From Flavobacterium sp. (GTDB lineage: Bacteria > Bacteroidota > Bacteroidia > Flavobacteriales > Flavobacteriaceae), in contig NZ_PNJW01000032.1 of assembly GCF_013822155.1 (NCBI RefSeq), positions 1 to 33,990 on the forward strand: a stretch of DNA of 33,990 bases. Reading direction: 5' to 3'. Of this stretch, positions 18,146 to 26,346 are shown piece after piece (position 1 is the first letter of the stretch; each line of letters opens with the position of its first letter). The position numbers were made by a program, and so were the translations under genes. The notes below the pieces were generated by a model that did not search any database, was not told where the DNA came from, and saw only the letters and a list, made by a program, of their open reading frames with translations.

Positions 18146-19642
18146 TTAATTTTTCAACTCTAAAAAAGCTTTTCCTAAATATTTAATAATATCCGAAGCA
18201 ATAAATCCTTCATAACCCATCTCTTTAACAGCTAAATCAGCAGTTTTCCCATGAAGATAAACGCCTAATAAAGCGGCATCAACTGATTGATATCCTTGAG
18301 CTCGTAAACTTGTAATCATTCCCGCTAATACATCTCCACTACCACCAGTTGCAAGTGCTTGATTTCCTGTCGGGTTTATATAAACATTCTTTTCATCAAT
18401 AATTAAGGTATAAGCTCCTTTAATTAAAATAACCAAATGATATTTCTGAGCAAAATTGATAGTTTTCTCAATTTTTTCAAAATCATCTTGCCAAGAACCA
18501 ATTAACCGTTCTAGTTCTTTTGGATGGGGTGTTAAAATTGAATTTTTAGGCACTAAATCAATCCATTCTAGATTATCAGATAAAATATTTAATGCATCTG
18601 CATCTATTACTAAAGGCAATTTATTAGAAAGCAAAAAAGAATGAAATGCAATCTGAGTATCTAAATCTTGACCTATACCCATTCCGATACCTATAGCTTT
18701 AGGTGCAAAATCAAAATTTATTGAGGTGATTTTATGATAATTTGTGTCGGTTATTACCATAACTTCAGGTGAGGAGGTTTGTAAAATTTCATAACCACAT
18801 TTGGGAATTAAAACAGTTGCCAAACCACAACCGGATCGCAATGCTGCTTGTGAAGCTAATACCATTGTTCCCATTTTTCCAAAACAACCGCCTATTAATA
18901 AGGCATGTCCTTGAGTTCCTTTATGAGAAAACTTTCCAACTGGATTATATCTTTTCTTAATTTCTACTAAATCAGAATAAAAGAAATGTGTGGCAATATC
19001 ATCCATCACATGATAATCCCATTCTATGTCTAAAATTACTATTTCAGAAACAAAATGCTCATTATCAGGTAAGAAAAAAGCAAGTTTTGGAAACTGAAAT
19101 GTTAAAACAACATCTGAATGTATGGCTAGAATTGTCTTCTTTTCTAAAAATAATCCGGAAGGAACATCAATTGAAATAGTAAAAGATTGATGGTAATTTA
19201 TTTTTTGAATAATTTTCTGTATCCACAAATCCATTTCGTGCGTCAATCCTATACCAAAAATAGCATCAATAATAATATGATTTTCTGAAATATCAGGAAA
19301 AACAGCAGTTTCATTTATTACATCGTAAGTTAAATTACATTCTTTTAATCTCTCTAAATTTGAATCAAAATCAACTGAAAACTTGTCGCTGAAAGGAACT
19401 ATATAAACATGAACATCAAAATAATTTTGTTTCAACATTCTTGCAATAACAAGACCATCACCACCATTATTACCTACGCCACAAAAAATATGAAACACTG
19501 TTTTTTTTTCATGAAAATGATTTACAATCCATAAAAAAGCTTGTAAAGCAGCACGTTCCATCAAATCTAACGAGTTTATTTGTTGCTTATTGATTGTCAA
19601 TTTATCAATCAGCTTGATGTTTTTGGCGTCAAAAATTTTCAT
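18146..19642 (-). CDS. nnr: Bifunctional NAD(P)H-hydrate epimerase / ADP-dependent dehydratase
   Basis: A metabolite-repair enzyme of the cytoplasm: it epimerises damaged NAD(P)H hydrate and dehydrates the S-form back to NAD(P)H. Residues 1-205 are the YjeF N-terminal epimerase domain ([17 protein letters not shown] at 54-70, then DAIFGIGL). Residues about 230-498 are the ribokinase-like dehydratase domain: [38 protein letters not shown], and the nucleotide-site [13 protein letters not shown] near 433-443. Length 498 is normal for the fused form. It has no operon partner: the neighbour on one side is convergent, and the thr leader on the other side is divergent. Confidence 0.95.
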   Translation of the reverse strand: MKIFDAKNIKLIDKLTINKQQINSLDLMERAALQAFLWIVNHFHEKKTVFHIFCGVGNNGGDGLVIARMLKQNYFDVHVYIVPFSDKFSVDFDSNLERLKECNLTYDVINETAVFPDISENHIIIDAIFGIGLTHEMDLWIQKIIQKINYHQSFTISIDVPSGLFLEKKTILAIHSDVVLTFQFPKLAFFLPDNEHFVSEIVILDIEWDYHVMDDIATHFFYSDLVEIKKRYNPVGKFSHKGTQGHALLIGGCFGKMGTMVLASQAALRSGCGLATVLIPKCGYEILQTSSPEVMVITDTNYHKITSINFDFAPKAIGIGMGIGQDLDTQIAFHSFLLSNKLPLVIDADALNILSDNLEWIDLVPKNSILTPHPKELERLIGSWQDDFEKIEKTINFAQKYHLVILIKGAYTLIIDEKNVYINPTGNQALATGGSGDVLAGMITSLRAQGYQSVDAALLGVYLHGKTADLAVKEMGYEGFIASDIIKYLGKAFLELKN

Positions 19643-19716
19643 CTGTCAGTAGAATTAGTGATTTTTTGAAGTATTCGTAAAAGTTTGTATTTTTATATTT
19701 ATGTATGTAAATTTAT

Positions 19717-19724
19717 TACATTTG
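19717..19724 (+). promoter_or_regulatory. -7 promoter box of the thr operon leader
   Basis: TACATTTG matches TAnnTTTG exactly. No good TTTG lies 19-21 bases upstream (one occurs 29 bases upstream). Transcription would begin near 19731, which is the leader ATG itself, so the leader would be nearly leaderless or would use another promoter. Confidence 0.45.
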
Positions 19725-19730
19725 TTTCAG

Positions 19731-19835
19731 ATGAAATCACAAAAGAACATAAATTATTTATTCCCATTATTCAATTCGTTGAACGGGTTTTCATTTGGTA
19801 CATCAACTACAACTACAACCCCATTCGGGGTATAA
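19731..19835 (+). CDS. Threonine-rich leader peptide of the thr operon
   Basis: A 34-codon frame upstream of thrA with ATG at 19731 and TAA at 19833. Near its end it reads G-T-S-T-T-T-T-T-P-F-G-V: six of seven residues at 19800-19820 are threonine (ACA, TCA, ACT, ACA, ACT, ACA, ACC). An in-frame ATG at 19701 would give a 44-residue form. A run of codons for the end product just ahead of a biosynthetic operon is the mark of ribosome-mediated attenuation, as in enterobacterial thrL, although the sequence is unrelated to thrL. The frame overlaps a 65-codon open frame in another register, which reads Tyr-Asn-Tyr-Asn over the same bases and which I regard as a shadow. Confidence 0.75.
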   Translation: MKSQKNINYLFPLFNSLNGFSFGTSTTTTTPFGV

Positions 19836-19840
19836 TTTTT
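19818..19840 (+). terminator. Candidate attenuator hairpin of the thr leader
   Basis: ACCCC at 19818-19822 pairs with GGGGT at 19827-19831 around ATTC, and five T follow at 19836-19840. GGGTT at 19785-19789 can instead pair with AACCC at 19817-19821, giving an alternative fold. The stem is short, and the leader stop codon lies just 3' of it, which is unlike the classic layout. Confidence 0.5.
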
Positions 19841-19913
19841 ACATATCATCCACATATATGCTTATTCGATAGAATAAAATAAAAATATATATTTTCAAGT
19901 AATAAATAATCAA

Positions 19914-22361
19914 ATGAACGTATTAAAATTCGGCGGAACTTCGGTTGCCAATGCTCAAAATATAAAGTTAGTTCTCGAAATTGTTGAACAAAAATCTAAA
20001 CAAGATAAACTAATCGTCGCTGTTTCTGCCTTTAGTGGTGTCACCGATTTACTTTTATCAGCAGCACAAAAAGCGTCTACCAATGATGATTCTTACCGCG
20101 ATGTAGTTTTACAAATTGAGAAAAAACATCTGGAAGCCATAAAAGAATTAGTTCCTATAAACGAGCAGACAGCTTTATTACATTATTGCAAAAAGAACAT
20201 TTCCTATTTAGAAACTTTATTGGATGGATGTTATTTGTTAGGAGAACTGACCTTACGAACTTCTGATATGATTGTAAGCTTTGGCGAATTACTATCCTCT
20301 TACATCATCGCTGAAGCACTAAAACAAAAAGTGGGCAACAGTAGTTTTAAAGACAGTCGCGAACTCATCAAAACCAATAGTAATTTTGGCAAAGCGGAAG
20401 TAAATTTTGAAATTACTAATGCAACCATTACTGATTATTTTAAATCCAATTCATCACAAGTAACCGTAATTCCGGGGTTCATCGCTTCGTCTACCGATGG
20501 AAATACCACTACTTTGGGTCGCGGTGGTTCCGATTATACTGCAGCAATTATGGCTGCAGCCTTAAATGTAAAAGAATTGGAAATTTGGACAGATGTCAAC
20601 GGTATGTTTACTGCCAATCCGAAACTAGTCAAACAAGCTCAACCGATTAAAAAAATCACGTATGAAGAAGCAATGGAATTGTCGCATTTTGGAGCAAAAG
20701 TGCTCTATCCTCCAACTATTCAGCCGGTTTTGAGTAAAAATATTCCTATTTGGATAAAAAATACGTTTGAACCGGATGCATTCGGAACCTATATTTCATC
20801 AGAATCTAACGCTAATGGAAACCCAATTAAGGGAATTTCACATATTGATAAAATCGCGTTGATTACGTTAGAAGGCTCAGGAATGGTTGGCGTTGCCGGA
20901 GTTTCCAAACGTTTGTTTGAAGTATTGTCGAATCACGCAATTAGTGTAATTTTCATCACACAAGCATCTTCTGAACATTCCATTTGTATTGGTATTTTGA
21001 ATGCAGACGCAGCAGTTGCTAAAACTGCTATTGACAAGGTATTTGAACTCGAAATTGCTCAACATAAAATCAATCCATGCATCGTTGAAACAGATTTGTG
21101 CATCGTCGCTTTAGTTGGTGAACAAATGAAAAATCACCAAGGTATCAGCGGAAAAATGTTTAGTACGTTAGGTAAAAACAACGTCAACATTCGGGCGATT
21201 GCTCAAGGTGCTTCCGAACGAAATATTTCGGTGGTAATCAATGAAAATGATGTCAAAAAAGCATTGAATACATTGCATGAGCGTTTTTTTGAAGAACAAA
21301 CCAAGCAATTAAATTTATTTGTAATGGGCGTTGGAAATGTTGGTGAAAAATTCATCGAACAAATTCACCAACAAAAGAAATTCTTAAAAGAAAATTTAAA
21401 AATAAATCTGCGTGTAATTGCTCTTTCCAATTCCAGAAAAATGGTTTTCGATGAAGAAGGAATTTCGCTAAAAGATTGGAAAACAGCTTTGGATACTGGT
21501 GAAAAAGCTTCGAAAGCTGATTTTATTGAAAAGACAAAAACACTCAATCTTCGTAACAGTATTTTTGTGGATATCACGGCAAATGAAGAAGTTTCAAAAA
21601 CCTACGAACATTATTTACGCAAAAATATTGCGGTAGTTACTTGCAACAAAATAGCTTGTTCATCTAACTATGAAAACTATCAGAATTTAAAACGCTTATC
21701 GCGAAAATACAATGCTCCCTTTTTGTTTGAGACCAATGTTGGTGCAGGTTTACCAATTATTGACACGTTGAAACACTTAATTGCATCCGGAGATAGAATT
21801 CATAAAATTCAAGCCGTTTTATCCGGAAGTTTGAACTTCATTTTTAATAATTTCAGCGAAACCTATAATTTTCACGATGTGGTAAAAGAAGCCGGCGTGC
21901 AAGGTTTCACTGAACCCGATCCAAAAATTGATTTAAGCGGTGTGGATGTGGCTCGTAAAATTCTGATTCTTATTCGCGAAAGCGGCTATCAAATGGAAAT
22001 GGAAGACATCGAAAATATCTCTTTCTTACCAAAAGAATGTATGGAAACCACCAATAATGAAGACTTTTTCAAATCCTTAACCAAACATTCTAGTCATTTT
22101 GAAAAATTATTGAAAGAAGCCAAAGAAAAAGAATGTCGTTTGAAATTTGTCGCTAAATTCGATAACGGAAAAGCCGGTGTTGGTTTACAATTCATTCCAA
22201 AAGAAAGTCCGTTTTATAATTTAGAAGGAAAAGACAATATTGTTGAATTTTTCACTGATAGATATATCGATCAACCGTTAATCATCAAAGGAGCAGGTGC
22301 CGGTGCCGCAGTAACTGCATCAGGTATTTTTGCGGATGTGATTCGGATTGGAAATGTATAA
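19914..22361 (+). CDS. thrA: Bifunctional aspartate kinase / homoserine dehydrogenase I
   Basis: Catalyses the first and third steps of the threonine branch of aspartate metabolism: phosphorylation of aspartate and reduction of aspartate semialdehyde to homoserine. The kinase domain covers residues 1-290 (KFGGTS at 5-10, then GRGGSDYTAA). Two ACT regulatory segments lie about 310-450 (LITLEGSGMVGVAG and IVALVGEQMK). The dehydrogenase starts with the Rossmann motif VMGVGNVGE at about 468-476 and contains GAGLPIIDTL and GFTEPDPKIDLSG. The length of 815 residues matches E. coli ThrA. It lies 78 bases after the Thr-rich leader, so attenuation plus threonine feedback on the ACT part are likely controls. 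thrB follows after 83 bases. Confidence 0.97.
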   Translation: MNVLKFGGTSVANAQNIKLVLEIVEQKSKQDKLIVAVSAFSGVTDLLLSAAQKASTNDDSYRDVVLQIEKKHLEAIKELVPINEQTALLHYCKKNISYLETLLDGCYLLGELTLRTSDMIVSFGELLSSYIIAEALKQKVGNSSFKDSRELIKTNSNFGKAEVNFEITNATITDYFKSNSSQVTVIPGFIASSTDGNTTTLGRGGSDYTAAIMAAALNVKELEIWTDVNGMFTANPKLVKQAQPIKKITYEEAMELSHFGAKVLYPPTIQPVLSKNIPIWIKNTFEPDAFGTYISSESNANGNPIKGISHIDKIALITLEGSGMVGVAGVSKRLFEVLSNHAISVIFITQASSEHSICIGILNADAAVAKTAIDKVFELEIAQHKINPCIVETDLCIVALVGEQMKNHQGISGKMFSTLGKNNVNIRAIAQGASERNISVVINENDVKKALNTLHERFFEEQTKQLNLFVMGVGNVGEKFIEQIHQQKKFLKENLKINLRVIALSNSRKMVFDEEGISLKDWKTALDTGEKASKADFIEKTKTLNLRNSIFVDITANEEVSKTYEHYLRKNIAVVTCNKIACSSNYENYQNLKRLSRKYNAPFLFETNVGAGLPIIDTLKHLIASGDRIHKIQAVLSGSLNFIFNNFSETYNFHDVVKEAGVQGFTEPDPKIDLSGVDVARKILILIRESGYQMEMEDIENISFLPKECMETTNNEDFFKSLTKHSSHFEKLLKEAKEKECRLKFVAKFDNGKAGVGLQFIPKESPFYNLEGKDNIVEFFTDRYIDQPLIIKGAGAGAAVTASGIFADVIRIGNV

Positions 22362-22370
22362 TAAAGGTGT

Positions 22371-22438
22371 TGAGGCACTAAGGTTCTAAGGTGCTAAGCA
22401 ACCTCAGAACCTCAGAACCTTAGAACCTTAGAACCTTT
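22371..22438. repeat. 8-bp period repeat forming a 15-bp hairpin between thrA and thrB
   Basis: The left arm has units of CTAAGGTT/CTAAGGTG and the right arm has four units of AACCTCAG or AACCTTAG, all on an eight-base period. CTAAGGTTCTAAGGT at 22378-22392 pairs perfectly over 15 bases with ACCTTAGAACCTTAG at 22417-22431. No T run follows, so this is not a standard terminator. Confidence 0.85.
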
Positions 22439-22444
22439 TAAAAA

Positions 22445-23365
22445 ATGAACCAAATAAAAATATTCTGCCCTGCCACCGTAGCCAACTTATCCTGCGGATT
22501 TGACGTATTGGGTTTGTGTTTAGAAAACATTGGCGATGAAATGATTATCAGAAAAGTCAAAGAAAAAGGAATCCGAATTACCAAAATAACCGGAGCCGAT
22601 TTGCCTTTGGAAACCAATAAAAATGTAGCCGGTGTTGCCGGATTAGCATTATTAAATCACTTAGATTTAGAATTTGGGTTTGAAATTGAAATCCACAAAA
22701 AAATTAAAGCCGGAAGTGGAATCGGAAGCAGTGCTGCCAGTGCTGCCGGAGTGGTGGTAGGTATCAATGAATTATTAGGAAATCCATTGCATCGAAAAGA
22801 GTTGATTCCGTTTGCCATGGAAGGCGAATTTTTAGCCAGTGGAAGTTATCATGCAGATAATGTTTCACCAGCCATATTAGGCGGATTTACCTTGGTTCGC
22901 GGTTACAATCCATTGGAAGTGATTAAAATTAATAGTCCGAATGATTTGTTTGTCACCATCATACATCCGCATATCGAAGTAAAAACTTCCGAAGCCAGAA
23001 ACATTTTACCCAAAGAAATTCCGTTAAAAACAGCCATCACACAATGGGGAAATTTAGGTGGATTCATTAGCGGATTATACACCGAAGATTACGGATTAAT
23101 TGGCCGATGTTTGCAAGATGTTGTGGCAGAACCGTATCGGAAAAACTTAATTCCAGAATTTGATCAGGTGAAGAAATCTGCTTTAGAAAACGGTGCGTTA
23201 GGTTGCGGAATTTCAGGTTCCGGACCTTCTATTTATGCTTTGAGCAAAGGTTTAAAAACAGCTAAAAATGTAGCTGACGGAATTAAAAAAATCTATTCAA
23301 AAACTGGAATTGGATTCGATATATATGTTTCAAAGGTTTTTGAGGAAGGGGTGAAAGTGATGTAA
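22445..23365 (+). CDS. thrB: Homoserine kinase
   Basis: Phosphorylates homoserine to O-phosphohomoserine in threonine biosynthesis. It is a GHMP kinase: the N-terminal motif PATVANLSCGFDVLG at 9-23, the ATP-binding glycine loop KAGSGIGSSAASAAG at 88-102, and the C-terminal GCGISGSGPSIYAL. The length of 306 residues is normal. It lies 83 bases after thrA, across a repeat hairpin. The usual next gene, thrC (threonine synthase), is absent; instead there is a bidirectional terminator and a minus-strand gene. Confidence 0.96.
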   Translation: MNQIKIFCPATVANLSCGFDVLGLCLENIGDEMIIRKVKEKGIRITKITGADLPLETNKNVAGVAGLALLNHLDLEFGFEIEIHKKIKAGSGIGSSAASAAGVVVGINELLGNPLHRKELIPFAMEGEFLASGSYHADNVSPAILGGFTLVRGYNPLEVIKINSPNDLFVTIIHPHIEVKTSEARNILPKEIPLKTAITQWGNLGGFISGLYTEDYGLIGRCLQDVVAEPYRKNLIPEFDQVKKSALENGALGCGISGSGPSIYALSKGLKTAKNVADGIKKIYSKTGIGFDIYVSKVFEEGVKVM

Positions 23366-23385
23366 AATTACTTTTTCATATTATA

Positions 23386-23416
23386 AAAGAGGAATCTTAT
23401 ACAGCAATTCCTCTTT
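23386..23416. terminator. Bidirectional terminator between thrB and the THUMP methyltransferase
   Basis: AAAGAGGAAT at 23386-23395 and ATTCCTCTTT at 23407-23416 form a perfect ten-pair stem with an 11-base loop. The stem bases supply A and T runs on both sides. Confidence 0.8.
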
Positions 23417-23438
23417 CGTAATGACAAGATTACAAAGA

Positions 23439-24608
23439 CTACTCCTCTTCCCTATTCTGAAACTTCGTTCGTTTGCTTCCTTCGTAAATATCATATTTCA
23501 ACAACCTTGCTTCTAATTTTCCGTTGAATAATTTGATTTTTCTGGAAGGTTTTAATCCCACAAATTTCAACGCTTCCAAATTGGCAGTGATAAACCAAGC
23601 GTGTGTATTGGGATAACTTTGTTTGAAAGTATCACCAATTTCACGGTAAAAACGTTCCATATCAATATCCAAACGTTCACCATAAGGTGGATTAAAAACC
23701 ATGTGTAGTGGACCGTCCGTTTGTTTTTCGGTTTCAAAAAAGTCTTTTTGTTCAATGGTCACATAATCGTCTAAATTGGCATTCTGAATATTGTCTTGGG
23801 CTTTTCGAACGGCACTCGGAGCTTTGTCGTACCCTTTGATGGTATAATGAAACTCTCTGGTTTTCTTCATCAAACTATCGATAATTTGGTCAAATAATTC
23901 ATTATCCCAATCGTTCCATTTTTCAAAAGCGAATTCTTTTCGATTGATATTTGCCGGAATATTACAAGCAATCATAGCTGCTTCAGCTAAAATGGTTCCA
24001 CTTCCACACATCGGGTCAAGAAAATGAGAAGTACCATCCCAACCCGAAAGTATCAACATTCCTGCTGCTAAAACTTCATTAATTGGAGCAATATTAGTTG
24101 CTGAACGGTAACCACGTTGGTGCAACGATTCACCGGAAGTATCCAACGAAACCGTACATTGGTCACGATCTAAGTGAATATGAATTCGCAAGTCCGGAAA
24201 GTCTTTATCAATACTCGGACGAACACCAGTTTTTGCTCTGAATTGGTCAACTATAGCATCTTTCGTTTTTAGAGCAACGAATTGCGAGTTATTAAATGCT
24301 TCCGAATATAAGGTGACATCTACTACAAACGTTTGCTTTTCGGTCATAAACTGACTCCAATCAATACTTGAAACACCATCATATAAACTCTTCTCATTAA
24401 ATACTTTAAACCATTTAATAGGTTTTAAAATTTTAAGTGCTGTTCGCAACGATAAATTAGCTTTGTACATAAAACCTTTATCCCCGGAAAAAGTGACAAC
24501 TCGAGTTCCCCTTTGCACATCTTGTCCTCCTAATTGCTGAACTTCTTTCGCTAAAATCTCTTCAAAACCAAAAAAAGTTTTGGCAACCATCTTAAAATTC
24601 TTTTCCAT
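23439..24608 (-). CDS. THUMP-domain RNA N2-guanine methyltransferase (RlmL N-terminal type)
   Basis: Probably methylates a guanine of 23S rRNA, by analogy with the RlmL/YcbY N-terminal half (m2G2445). Residues 5-60 are a ferredoxin-like region, residues 60-165 are the THUMP domain, and residues 170-389 are the SAM-dependent methyltransferase with DPMCGSGT at 198-205 and the catalytic NPPYGER at 306-312, which is the amino-group methylation motif. The length of 389 residues means that the RlmK half of E. coli RlmL is missing, which is usual outside proteobacteria. Database names sometimes call such genes N6-adenine DNA methylases; the THUMP domain argues for RNA. The gene is divergent from the next methyltransferase. 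Confidence 0.9.
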   Translation of the reverse strand: MEKNFKMVAKTFFGFEEILAKEVQQLGGQDVQRGTRVVTFSGDKGFMYKANLSLRTALKILKPIKWFKVFNEKSLYDGVSSIDWSQFMTEKQTFVVDVTLYSEAFNNSQFVALKTKDAIVDQFRAKTGVRPSIDKDFPDLRIHIHLDRDQCTVSLDTSGESLHQRGYRSATNIAPINEVLAAGMLILSGWDGTSHFLDPMCGSGTILAEAAMIACNIPANINRKEFAFEKWNDWDNELFDQIIDSLMKKTREFHYTIKGYDKAPSAVRKAQDNIQNANLDDYVTIEQKDFFETEKQTDGPLHMVFNPPYGERLDIDMERFYREIGDTFKQSYPNTHAWFITANLEALKFVGLKPSRKIKLFNGKLEARLLKYDIYEGSKRTKFQNREEE

Positions 24609-24644
24609 GTCTGTTTAAATCTGTAAAACTTGGCAAAAATACAC

Positions 24645-24652
24645 TAAATTTG
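24645..24652 (+). promoter_or_regulatory. -7 promoter box of the methyltransferase-ZIP operon
   Basis: TAAATTTG matches TAnnTTTG exactly and ends 27 bases before ATG 24680. A -33 TTTG is not evident. Confidence 0.4.
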
Positions 24653-24679
24653 CACGTTCTTAAAGCAACTGTTCAATTA

Positions 24680-25444
24680 ATGTCCGAATCTAAAAACCCT
24701 GAAACCCGCAACTCACAACCTGCAACAGAAAACTGGTATGCTTCGTGGTTTGACACACCTTATTATCACATTCTATACAAAGATCGAGATTATGAGGAAG
24801 CACAGGCTTTTATGGATAATCTCACCCATTATTTGAACTTACCCGAAGATGCCAAAATTTTAGATTTGGCTTGTGGAAAAGGACGTCATTCCATCTATTT
24901 AAATGAATTAGGATATGATGTAACAGGAGCTGATTTGTCTGAGAATAGCATCATTGAAGCTTCAAAATCATCCAATGAAAAATTGCATTTTGTAAAACAT
25001 GACATGCGAATTTCATTCGATGAAAAATTCGATGCGATTTTCAATCTATTCACCAGTTTCGGTTATTTTGAAGATGATGCTGATAATTTAACGACGCTAA
25101 AAGCTATTCGCGAAAGCTTATCTGAATACGGTTTTGCAGTGATTGATTTTATGAATGTAGATTTTGTGTTAGAAAATTTAATTCCCGAAGAAACAAAAAC
25201 GGTGGATGGAATTGATTTTCACATCAAACGTTACGAGAAAGAAAATCATATTTACAAAGAAATTTCTTTTACTGATAAAGGTGAAAATTTTCATTTCACC
25301 GAGAAAGTACAAGCTTTACGATTAGCCGATTTTGAAAAAATGATGGAAGAAGCTGAGATTTATTTATTAGATGTTTTTGGAGATTACAAGCTACGAAAAT
25401 TCTACAAAGCTCAGTCTGAACGTTTAATTTTGATATTCAAATAA
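24680..25444 (+). CDS. Class I SAM-dependent methyltransferase
   Basis: A soluble methyltransferase with unknown substrate. Motif I is LDLACGKGRH at 61-70, the acidic motif II GADLSEN follows at 83-89, and the stretch FDAIFNLFTSFGYF is the post-motif region typical of small-molecule methyltransferases. Length 254 residues. The frame is open to TTG 24650, but ATG 24680 is preferred because the -7 box overlaps the TTG. Residues 5-16 (KNPETRNSQPAT) are encoded by a short-period AAC repeat, and WYASWFDTPYYHILY, the conserved start of the family as I recall it, begins only at residue 19. The ZIP transporter gene starts on the last base of its stop codon, so the two are one operon. Confidence 0.85.
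   Translation: MSESKNPETRNSQPATENWYASWFDTPYYHILYKDRDYEEAQAFMDNLTHYLNLPEDAKILDLACGKGRHSIYLNELGYDVTGADLSENSIIEASKSSNEKLHFVKHDMRISFDEKFDAIFNLFTSFGYFEDDADNLTTLKAIRESLSEYGFAVIDFMNVDFVLENLIPEETKTVDGIDFHIKRYEKENHIYKEISFTDKGENFHFTEKVQALRLADFEKMMEEAEIYLLDVFGDYKLRKFYKAQSERLILIFK
24695..24726 (+). repeat. Short-period AAC repeat inside the start of the methyltransferase gene
   Basis: The trinucleotide AAC recurs at 24695, 24703, 24710, 24717 and 24724 (spacing 8, 7, 7, 7), in units AACCCGC, AACTCAC and AACCTGC. It resembles the period-8 repeats at other gene borders of the window, but here it is translated as part of the protein N-terminus. Confidence 0.6.
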
Positions 25445-26175
25445 TGCATTATATTATTACATTTACTGCTGTTATTCTTGGTTTTTTAATTGCTTTATTT
25501 TTAAAACCTCAGAAGAAAAGAAACATCAAATTACTGTTGGCTTTCAGTGGTGCTTTTTTACTTTCGCTTACCGTTTTACATTTATTACCTGAATTATTCG
25601 AGGAATCACATCATGTGCATGAAGGCGAAGATGTCCATTCAACTATTCCGGTAGGTGTTTTTATAATGATTGGGATTTTGTTCCAAATCATCTTGGAATT
25701 TTTCTCCAAAGGTGCTGAACACGGACACGTTCATGTGCATACTGATGAAAACAATGAACTAAATCAAATTCCTTGGTTATTGTTCATTAGTTTATGTATT
25801 CACGCTTTATTAGAAGGCTTTCCTATTCATGATAACACAAATTTGGCCTATGGAATTGCGGTTCACCACTTCCCTATCGCTATTATTTTAACGTTATTTT
25901 TTGTGAATGCGAAGATGAATAAATTCATAGTTTTTGCCTTTATGTTTTCATTTGCTTTGATGACACCACTTGGCACCTTATTAGCCGAACAATTACATTT
26001 TGCTCAACATTATTCCAAAGAAATTTCGGCAATTGTAGTTGGAATATTATTCCACATATCTTCAACAATTATTTTTGAAAGTAATGAAGGACACAAATTC
26101 AATCTGGCAAAAGTCACTATGATTGTGTTGGGATTTTTATTGGCGTATGTGATGGAAATGGGACATTCGCATTAA
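25444..26175 (+). CDS. ZIP-family divalent metal transporter
   Basis: An inner-membrane transporter moving zinc or similar divalent metal into the cytoplasm. It has about eight hydrophobic segments in 243 residues. The TM4 motif HALLEGFPI gives His120 and Glu124. The TM5 motif HHFPIAI at 141-147 has the His and Pro but lacks the Glu of the usual HxxPEG. Two histidine-rich loops are visible: residues 56-65 (HHVHEGEDVH) and 93-99 (HGHVHVH), likely metal-binding. Its ATG overlaps the stop codon of the methyltransferase by one base (TAATG), which indicates translational coupling. No Zur-like box is evident. Confidence 0.88.
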   Translation: MHYIITFTAVILGFLIALFLKPQKKRNIKLLLAFSGAFLLSLTVLHLLPELFEESHHVHEGEDVHSTIPVGVFIMIGILFQIILEFFSKGAEHGHVHVHTDENNELNQIPWLLFISLCIHALLEGFPIHDNTNLAYGIAVHHFPIAIILTLFFVNAKMNKFIVFAFMFSFALMTPLGTLLAEQLHFAQHYSKEISAIVVGILFHISSTIIFESNEGHKFNLAKVTMIVLGFLLAYVMEMGHSH

Positions 26176-26246
26176 GATTGACTGTTATTGGTTGTCAGTT
26201 CTCTGATTTGGGATGACATTATATTTCATCTTTATCATCAAAAAAA

Positions 26247-26306
26247 CTCAGTTTCTCAGCAACTCAGCAACTCAGCAACTTTTTTTTGCGTCTTTGCGAC
26301 TTTGCG
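26247..26306 (+). repeat. Two 8-bp period repeat blocks upstream of murQ
   Basis: CTCAG occurs at 26247, 26255, 26263 and 26271 (units CAACTCAG), then after a T run TTTGCG occurs at 26285, 26293 and 26301. Both blocks keep an exact eight-base period. The last TTTG serves as the likely -33 element of murQ. Confidence 0.85.
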
Positions 26307-26330
26307 AGAAACGAAAATCTCTTATCTTTG
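26301..26330 (+). promoter_or_regulatory. Promoter of murQ
   Basis: TTTG at 26301-26304, an 18-base spacer and a perfect -7 box TATCTTTG at 26323-26330. The ATG lies 16 bases after the -7 box. The spacer is one or two bases shorter than usual. Confidence 0.55.
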
Positions 26331-26346
26331 AGTGAAATTTTGCACT

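Noticed and set aside
19685..19882. 65-codon frame upstream of thrA
   Set aside because: It overlaps the Thr-rich leader in another register. Its Tyr-Asn run is produced by the same ACT/ACA repeats, and it shows no protein-like pattern.
22371..22438. CRISPR-like array
   Set aside because: The units are 8 bases long with no spacers, and no cas genes are near.
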